NCBI GenBank assembly: GCA_045643125.1
Contig: JAZUKE010000110.1
Span: 1-9,273 of the forward strand
DNA: 9,273 nucleotides
Direction: 5' to 3'
Origin: UBA1206 sp045643125
GTDB lineage: Bacteria > Bacillota > Clostridia > Oscillospirales > CAG-382
The notes beneath the pieces were generated by a model. The model ran no database searches, was not told where the DNA came from, and saw only the letters and a list, made by a program, of their open reading frames with translations. Positions 1-4,764 of this stretch are shown here, piece after piece. Each line of letters begins with the position of its first letter. Position 1 is the stretch's first letter. Both the position numbers and the translations under genes were made by a program.

Positions 1-27
1 GGTTATTATATCGGAATATCTATAAAA

Positions 28-61
28 ATACCACGACACAAAGCGAGAAATGCCGTGGTAT
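28..61 (-). terminator. Possible intrinsic terminator, minus strand
   Basis: An 8-bp perfect inverted repeat (ATACCACG at 28-35, CGTGGTAT at 54-61) encloses an 18-base loop. Read on the minus strand, the stem is followed by TTTTTATAG, a short U-rich tail of the kind expected for a Rho-independent terminator; the plus-strand side has no T-run. It lies about 230 bases beyond the pepT stop, so it could be a second, backup terminator for pepT or the end of an unrecognised minus-strand non-coding transcript. The large loop and short tail make this only a moderate call. Confidence 0.45.
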
Positions 62-64
62 AAG

Positions 65-131
65 TAGACAATATGTGTCTATTAGATTATTTGATAAATT
101 CTGATTTATCAATATATCACATATTTGATAT
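65..131. repeat. Run of three small inverted repeats
   Basis: Three inverted repeats follow one another: TAGACA/TGTCTA (65-70 and 76-81, 5-base loop), TTGATAAAT/ATTTATCAA (91-99 and 104-112, 4-base loop), and ATATCA/TGATAT (114-119 and 126-131, 6-base loop). The stems are AT-rich, so some could be chance. Together with the hairpin at 28-61 they fill this stretch almost without gaps. No open reading frame with a convincing start or ribosome binding site was seen between 1 and 294. Between 132 and 191 nothing stands out beyond a short GC-rich hairpin, TGCGGC-TTT-GCTGCA, near 165-180. Confidence 0.4.
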
Positions 132-191
132 TACTGAACAAACCAAAAAACATCCTTGTCCACTTGCGGCTTTGCTGCAGCCCGATTTTTT

Positions 192-226
192 GAAGTAAAA
201 AGTAAGAAGTAATAAGGAAGAAGTGA
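192..226. repeat. Degenerate 7-base tandem repeat, left array
   Basis: Five consecutive heptamers read GAAGTAA, AAAGTAA, GAAGTAA, TAAGGAA, GAAGTGA (192-226), a purine-rich tandem array with consensus GAAGTAA. The last unit abuts the hairpin that starts at 226. It is non-coding and lies beyond the 3' end of pepT. Function is unknown; such heptamer arrays are typically intergenic and expand by slippage. Confidence 0.6.
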
Positions 227-263
227 GGAAATTATTTCACGCACCCGCGTGAAATAATTTCCT
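226..263 (-). terminator. Perfect 17-bp hairpin downstream of pepT
   Basis: The arms at 226-242 and 247-263 are perfectly complementary over 17 bp (core TTTCACGC/GCGTGAAA) around a 4-base loop, ACCC. The hairpin lies 31 bases after the pepT stop on the minus strand, so a role in ending pepT transcription or protecting its mRNA 3' end is likely. In the pepT direction it is followed by a pyrimidine-rich stretch (CTCACTTCTTCC) rather than a true U-run, so it is not a textbook Rho-independent terminator. It could instead be the core of a dispersed palindromic element. Confidence 0.5.
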
Positions 264-264
264 T

Positions 265-292
265 AATTTGACATTTGGAATTTGTAATTTGG
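265..292. repeat. Degenerate 7-base tandem repeat, right array
   Basis: Four consecutive heptamers read AATTTGA, CATTTGG, AATTTGT, AATTTGG (265-292). The array starts two bases after the hairpin and ends two bases before the pepT stop codon complement (295-297). It has the same unit length as the array left of the hairpin but a different sequence. Confidence 0.6.
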
Positions 293-294
293 AA

Positions 295-1503
295 CTATTT
301 ATTAACGCACATTGCGTAAATGATATCCGACACCTTTTCGAGTCTTTCGACGGTGATGAATTCGTATTTGCCGTGGAAGTTCTCGCCGCCGGTGCAGATA
401 TTGGGGCAAAGAAGTCCTTTGTACGAAAGCATTGCGCCGTCCGTGCCGCCTCTGATCGGAACGATGATGGGCTCCACGTTTACCGCTTTCATCGCGTCGA
501 TGATGCGTTCAACGATGAAATACGACGGCTCGATAAGCTCGCGCATATTGTAATAGCTGTCGCGCATCGTGAGCGACACGATCTCCCTGCCGTATTTTGC
601 GTTGATAAAGTCGCAGGCGGACTGCATCTGCTTTTTCTTTGCTTCAAAAAGTGCCTTGTCGTGATCGCGGATGATATATTTCATCTTCGCGCTCTCAACA
701 CCGCCTTCGATATTGTTGAGGTGGAAGAAGCCTTCGCGCTTTTCGGTGTGTTCGGGACGCTGCCATGCGGGAAGCAGCGAATTGAGTTCAAACGCTATCT
801 GGCAGGCGTTTATCATTTTGTCCTTTGCGCTGCCCGGATGGATGGAGCTGCCGGAAATGGTGACGGAAGCAGCCGCGGCATTGAAGTTTTCGTATTCGAT
901 CTCTCCGAGCATACCGCCGTCGATGGTGTAGGCGTAATCGGCACCGAAGCCTTTGATATCGAACAGATCGGCGCCTCTGCCGATCTCTTCGTCGGGAGTG
1001 AATCCGACAAGGATATCGCCGTGTTCTTCTCCGGACTCTTTAATGCGGATCACCGCGTCCATAATCTCGGCAACGCCCGCTTTGTCGTCGGCGCCGAGAA
1101 GCGTCGTGCCGTCGGTGGTTATCATAGTTTCGCCGACGTAGTTCGCAAGGTTCGGGTAGTCGGCAACGGTCATTTTTATGCCGAGTTCTTCGTTCAGCGT
1201 GATATCGCCGCCCTCGTAAACGAAAACTTTGGGTGAAATGTTTTTATCGGACATATCGGGCGACGTATCGACGTGAGCGATGAAGCCTATCTTCGGGAGT
1301 TTTTTATCGGTATTTGCAGGCAGTTTTGCGTAGACGTAGCCGCGTCCGTCGCTTCTTACGTCGGAAAGTCCGGCGTCTTTAAGCTGTTTTTCGAGCAGTT
1401 CGGTGACGTTGAGCTGCTTTGCGGTAGACGGAGTGGTTTCCGAGTATTCGTCGGAATTGCTGGAAATGCGTGCGTATTCGAGAAATCTGTCTTTTATGTT
1501 CAT
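295..1503 (-). CDS. pepT: Peptidase T (tripeptide aminopeptidase)
   Basis: A 402-residue cytosolic di-zinc aminopeptidase of family M20B that removes N-terminal residues from tripeptides during peptide catabolism. The metal and catalytic residues are all visible and fall one position before those of Salmonella PepT: H77 and D79 in AHVDTS, D139 in GADDKAG, E172-E173 in PDEEIG, D195 in TIDGG, and H377 in ENFHGKYEF. Between about residues 208 and 320 is the dimerisation/lid domain, including SIHPGSAKDKMINA. The length matches the family and no signal peptide is present. The ATG at 1503 is preceded by AAGGAAG (1513-1519, minus strand) at normal spacing, with a good promoter upstream. The gene ends in TAG and is followed by a strong hairpin. 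It is monocistronic here and divergent from the DUF4434 operon. The identification is secure. Confidence 0.97.
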   Translation of the reverse strand: MNIKDRFLEYARISSNSDEYSETTPSTAKQLNVTELLEKQLKDAGLSDVRSDGRGYVYAKLPANTDKKLPKIGFIAHVDTSPDMSDKNISPKVFVYEGGDITLNEELGIKMTVADYPNLANYVGETMITTDGTTLLGADDKAGVAEIMDAVIRIKESGEEHGDILVGFTPDEEIGRGADLFDIKGFGADYAYTIDGGMLGEIEYENFNAAAASVTISGSSIHPGSAKDKMINACQIAFELNSLLPAWQRPEHTEKREGFFHLNNIEGGVESAKMKYIIRDHDKALFEAKKKQMQSACDFINAKYGREIVSLTMRDSYYNMRELIEPSYFIVERIIDAMKAVNVEPIIVPIRGGTDGAMLSYKGLLCPNICTGGENFHGKYEFITVERLEKVSDIIYAMCVNK

Positions 1504-1536
1504 TGTTTTTGCTTCCTTTCGTTTTTATTTTATAAC

Positions 1537-1565
1537 ATTATATATAATCTTGAATGATTTTGCAA
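1537..1565 (-). promoter_or_regulatory. pepT promoter (sigma-A type)
   Basis: Read on the minus strand, TTGCAA (1560-1565) is separated by exactly 17 bases from a perfect TATAAT (1537-1542). Transcription would start near 1530, giving a leader of roughly 25-30 bases that carries the ribosome binding site at 1513-1519. No operator could be identified. Confidence 0.75.
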
Positions 1566-1582
1566 GATTTTTTCGCTTTTAC

Positions 1583-1610
1583 TTGCATTTTTTGTAAAAA
1601 TAAGTATAAT
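1583..1610 (+). promoter_or_regulatory. Promoter of the DUF4434-rpiR-yhiN operon
   Basis: TTGCAT (1583-1588) lies 16 bases from a perfect TATAAT (1605-1610). The predicted start is near 1617, leaving a leader of about 25 bases with GGAGG at 1630-1634 before the ATG at 1642. The -35 elements of this promoter and the divergent pepT promoter are only 17 bases apart, so a regulator bound between them could affect both. Confidence 0.75.
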
Positions 1611-1641
1611 GTTTATAAACTCAAATAACGGAGGTTTTGTT

Positions 1642-2610
1642 ATGATCAAGAAAATCACAGGTACCTGGTTCGAATTCACGCATCACAATGTTCCCGAAGG
1701 AAAATACTGGAACCCCATCTGCCGTCACTTCTCCGCCGAACAATGGCGCGAAAAGATAAGGGAGATAAAAAGCGTTGATATGAAATACATCGTCCTTATG
1801 TGCACGTCGCTCGTGTATGAGGACAAAGCCGAAGCTTACTTCAAAACGGACATTTATCCGTTTGCAAAGGATTTCGCCTGCGACGATCCCATTGAAGCAC
1901 TCCTTTTCGAAGCCGACAAGTGCGATATAAAGGTGTTCGTTTCCACCGGTTTCTACGGCGTATGGACGCACACTATGGAAAATATGACGAGCGACGACGT
2001 CACGAAACGCGCGTTCAAGGCAATGGAAGAGCTTTACGCTCTTTACGGACATCACAAGTCTTTTTACGGCTGGTACTACCCGGACGAGACCTGCATTTCC
2101 GGTCATTTCCACCCCGATTTCATCACCTACTGCAACAGATACACCGAATTTGCACGTTCGATAGACAAGAGCAAGAAAGCGCTCATCGCTCCTTACGGAA
2201 CGAATATCCTCAAAGCGGACGACGAATACGTGCGTCAGCTTGAGTCCCTCGACGTTGATATCATCGCTTATCAGGACGAGATCGGTGTAAGAAAGTCAAG
2301 ACCGGATCAGACAGGCGCTTATTACGCCGCTCTCCGCAAGGCTCACGACAAAGCAGGCAGAAGCGCACTCTGGGCTGATATGGAAGTGTTCGAGTTCGAG
2401 GGCGACGTTTACCGCTCCGCGCTCATTCCCGCAGCGGTTTCGAGAGTTGAGTCACAGCTTGAAGCCATTTCCGAATACTGCGACGAGATCCTTTGCTATC
2501 AGTATCTCGGTATGATGAACAAACCCGGCACGATCGCTTTCTGCGGTCATCCCGGCTCGATCGAATACTACCGCGAATACAAAAAGATGATAGACGAAAA
2601 GGTGAAATGA
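1642..2610 (+). CDS. DUF4434 domain protein (TIM-barrel, glycosidase-like)
   Basis: A 322-residue soluble protein without signal peptide or membrane segment. The opening pattern KKITGTWFEFTHHN, the central GWYYPDE (143-149), the DIIAYQDEIG strand (206-215) and LWADMEVFE (243-251) fit DUF4434, a family with a TIM-barrel fold related to glycoside hydrolases. E149 and E248, at the ends of predicted strands, are plausible catalytic acids; this is inferred from position. No substrate is established. ATG 1642 is chosen because GGAGG (1630-1634) precedes it at good spacing. An in-frame ATG at 1609 overlaps the -10 box and cannot be the start. It is the first gene of a tight operon, with the stop one base before the RpiR-type regulator gene, which suggests carbohydrate-linked expression. 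Confidence 0.8.
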   Translation: MIKKITGTWFEFTHHNVPEGKYWNPICRHFSAEQWREKIREIKSVDMKYIVLMCTSLVYEDKAEAYFKTDIYPFAKDFACDDPIEALLFEADKCDIKVFVSTGFYGVWTHTMENMTSDDVTKRAFKAMEELYALYGHHKSFYGWYYPDETCISGHFHPDFITYCNRYTEFARSIDKSKKALIAPYGTNILKADDEYVRQLESLDVDIIAYQDEIGVRKSRPDQTGAYYAALRKAHDKAGRSALWADMEVFEFEGDVYRSALIPAAVSRVESQLEAISEYCDEILCYQYLGMMNKPGTIAFCGHPGSIEYYREYKKMIDEKVK

Positions 2611-2611
2611 T

Positions 2612-3493
2612 ATGGAGTCCGGCAATACCGTAAACGAGATCCCGATGATGGAGCGCATAAACAAATATGCCGAAAGCTGCTCCAAAGGTCACAAGAAGAT
2701 CGCAAAATTCATTTCCGAAAGTTACGTTTCGGCTTCCTATATGACGGCTTCCAAGCTCGCGAGCGAGGTCGGCGTTTCCGAATCGACGGTCGTCCGCTTT
2801 GCGATGGAGCTTGGATTTGAAGGCTATCCCGAACTTCAGGCGGCGCTCAGAAGTATGCTCAAAAACAAGCTGACTTCCATCGAAAGAATAGAGATCGCCA
2901 CCGAAAGAATGGGAAACGACGTGCTTTTTGCCACTCTTTCCGCCGAGATAGACAATCTCCGCGCAACTCTTGCCAATACCGACAAGGATAATTTCGAATC
3001 CATAGTCGATATGATAATGTACGCAAAGAACATTTACATAGTCGGCAACCGTTCTTCGACGTCGCTTGCCAACTTTATGTATTTCTATATGTCGCTCATC
3101 TTCGACAAGGCGAGACTCGTTCAGTCCGTCAGCGGAAGCGACATTTTTGAGCAGATGTTCCGTATCGGCGAAGGCGACGTGGTCATCGGCATCACGTTCC
3201 CGCGCTACTCCAAGAGGACCGTTGACGCGATGACATTTGCACACAGAAGCGGTGCGTTCACCGTGGCGATAACCGACGCTCCCTCTTCCCCCGTTGTCCC
3301 CATTGCCGACAAGGTGCTTTACGCCAAGAACGAGGTCTCGTCGTTCGTTGACTCGCTCGTGGCTCCGATGGCGCTGATAAACGCGCTTGTTTCGGCACTT
3401 TGCCAGAAGAAGAACAAAGAAGTCGTAAAGAATTTTGAAAAGCTTGAGAGTATCTGGGATGAATACAGTATCTACGACAAAAACTCAAAATAA
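2612..3493 (+). CDS. MurR/RpiR family transcriptional regulator
   Basis: A 293-residue DNA-binding regulator. Residues 14-90 form the RpiR-type helix-turn-helix domain, including ASKLASEVGVSESTVVRFA (46-64) and the family-typical LGFEGYPELQ (68-77). Residues about 130-260 form a SIS (sugar isomerase-like, sugar-phosphate-binding) domain, with IYIVGNRSS (141-149), GDVVIGITFPRYSKRTV (188-204) and VAITDAPSSPVVPIAD (218-233). Known members sense phosphorylated sugars or amino sugars; the ligand here cannot be read. The gene begins one base after the DUF4434 stop, with GGTG (2601-2604) as a weak ribosome binding site, suggesting translational coupling. It probably controls its own operon, with the DUF4434 gene as a natural target. 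Confidence 0.92.
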   Translation: MESGNTVNEIPMMERINKYAESCSKGHKKIAKFISESYVSASYMTASKLASEVGVSESTVVRFAMELGFEGYPELQAALRSMLKNKLTSIERIEIATERMGNDVLFATLSAEIDNLRATLANTDKDNFESIVDMIMYAKNIYIVGNRSSTSLANFMYFYMSLIFDKARLVQSVSGSDIFEQMFRIGEGDVVIGITFPRYSKRTVDAMTFAHRSGAFTVAITDAPSSPVVPIADKVLYAKNEVSSFVDSLVAPMALINALVSALCQKKNKEVVKNFEKLESIWDEYSIYDKNSK

Positions 3494-4715
3494 CATAGTC
3501 ATAATAGGTGGCGGCGCGGCAGGTATGCTCGCCGCCGTCTCCGCGTCCGGAAGTGAACACAACGTCGTTATAATCGAAAAGAACGATCTTCCGGGCAAAA
3601 AAATAAACATCACCGGCAAAGGCAGATGCAACGTCACGAACAACTGTACCGAGCAGGAATACCTCGCCAACGTCGTTTCAAACCCCAAATTCCTGCTGAA
3701 AGCGATCTACCGCTTTCCGCCCGCAAAGACGATGGAGTTTTTTGAAAAGAACGGCGTTCCGCTCAAAACTGAACGCGGCAGGCGCGTTTTCCCCGTCAGC
3801 GACAAGGCGCTCGACATTACGATGACGCTTCGCAAAGCGGTCGAAAACAGCGGCGGCAGATTCATACACGGCACGGTCTTTGACATTGAAAAGGACGAAA
3901 ACGGCGTGAAAGCCGTGCTTTACAGAACGCCGAACGGCGTAAAGAGAATAGACGCGCACGCCGTTATTCTTGCCACCGGCGGCAAAAGCTACCCGCTGAC
4001 CGGCTCTACCGGCGACGGATATCCTATCGCGGAAAAGCTCGGTCACACGATAACTCCGCTGCGTCCGTCGCTCGTGCCGCTCACGACCGAAGAGGAATGG
4101 TGCAAAACGCTCACGGGACTTTCGCTGAAAAACGTGAACGTATCGCTCGTAAGCGGAAACAAAACGCTCTATTCCGATCAGGGCGAAATGCTGTTCACCC
4201 ATTTCGGCGTGACAGGCCCGCTGATCCTCGCGTCTTCGGCGTATATCAAATCGTTCCCCTGCAAAATGTATATCGATATGAAGCCGGCGCTGTCGGTCGA
4301 GACGCTCGACGCCCGGATATTGTCGGATTTTGAAGAATTCAAAAACAAAGATTTCATAAATTCGCTCGAAAAGCTGCTGCCGAAAGCGATGATACCCGTT
4401 TTCGCGTCACTTTCGGGGATAGACGTTCACAAGAAGACCAATTCCGTCACGAAGGAAGAGCGGAAACATCTCGTTTCGCTGCTCAAAGCAATACCGCTTA
4501 CGATAACGGGTACCCGCCCGTTAGAAGAAGCGGTAGTCACCGCAGGCGGTGTGTGCGTTAAGGAGATCAACCCGTCAACGATGGAATCGAAGATCGTGCC
4601 CAATCTTTACTTTGCGGGCGAAATAATCGACGTTGACTGCTATACCGGCGGTTACAGCCTGCAGGAAGCGTTCTGCACGGGCTTCGTCGCGGGCGAAAGT
4701 GCAAAACAAAAATGA
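3459..4715 (+). CDS. HI0933/YhiN-family FAD-dependent oxidoreductase
   Basis: A 418-residue flavoprotein. The N-terminal dinucleotide-binding motif is IVIIGGGAAGM (13-23) with E40 as the expected ribose-binding acid, followed by GKKINITGKGRCNVTN (46-61), a family signature. Further signatures are LATGG (171-175), LFTHFGVTGP (245-254) and the C-terminal FAGEIIDVDCYTGGYSLQEAF (385-405, in two conserved blocks). Length is normal. Members are often labelled NAD(P)/FAD-dependent oxidoreductase or BaiN, after a Clostridium bile-acid reductase; nothing here shows bile-acid activity. The start is ATG 3459, which overlaps the end of the regulator gene by 35 bases; an upstream in-frame TTG at 3435 adds only eight non-conserved residues. 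No terminator is visible after the stop. The link to the DUF4434 and RpiR genes may be only co-transcription. Confidence 0.88.
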   Translation: MNTVSTTKTQNNIVIIGGGAAGMLAAVSASGSEHNVVIIEKNDLPGKKINITGKGRCNVTNNCTEQEYLANVVSNPKFLLKAIYRFPPAKTMEFFEKNGVPLKTERGRRVFPVSDKALDITMTLRKAVENSGGRFIHGTVFDIEKDENGVKAVLYRTPNGVKRIDAHAVILATGGKSYPLTGSTGDGYPIAEKLGHTITPLRPSLVPLTTEEEWCKTLTGLSLKNVNVSLVSGNKTLYSDQGEMLFTHFGVTGPLILASSAYIKSFPCKMYIDMKPALSVETLDARILSDFEEFKNKDFINSLEKLLPKAMIPVFASLSGIDVHKKTNSVTKEERKHLVSLLKAIPLTITGTRPLEEAVVTAGGVCVKEINPSTMESKIVPNLYFAGEIIDVDCYTGGYSLQEAFCTGFVAGESAKQK

Positions 4716-4764
4716 AATAGAATAAGAACCATTATAGATAATTGCATTATATGTGGAGTTTATT

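Noticed and set aside
246..258. 13-base match CGCGTGAAATAAT shared with 9098-9110
   Set aside because: A 13-base match is about what chance gives for one pair in a window this size on both strands, so it does not by itself link the pepT hairpin to the right-hand repeats.
192..292. CRISPR-like array
   Set aside because: The repeat units are 7 bases, contiguous and without spacers, so this is a simple tandem repeat; no cas genes are present.
268..1236. Plus-strand open frame of 322 codons opposite pepT
   Set aside because: It is a shadow of pepT, which has all catalytic residues, a promoter and a ribosome binding site on the minus strand; the shadow frame starts inside the heptamer array.
1609..1641. 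Upstream ATG extending the DUF4434 protein by 11 residues
   Set aside because: The codon overlaps the TATAAT -10 box, and a strong GGAGG precedes the ATG at 1642.
2423..3244. Minus-strand open frame of 273 codons opposite the RpiR-type gene
   Set aside because: It lies antisense to two real genes and has no ribosome binding site, promoter or domain.
4753..4764. GTG start extending the helicase-nuclease by four residues
   Set aside because: The GTG itself is part of the TGGAG ribosome binding site for the ATG at 4765.
4716..4764. Candidate promoter for the helicase-nuclease (TTGCAT at 4742, TATAGA at 4733)
   Set aside because: The elements are in the wrong order or spacing, and no -35/-10 pair at 16-18 bases was found.
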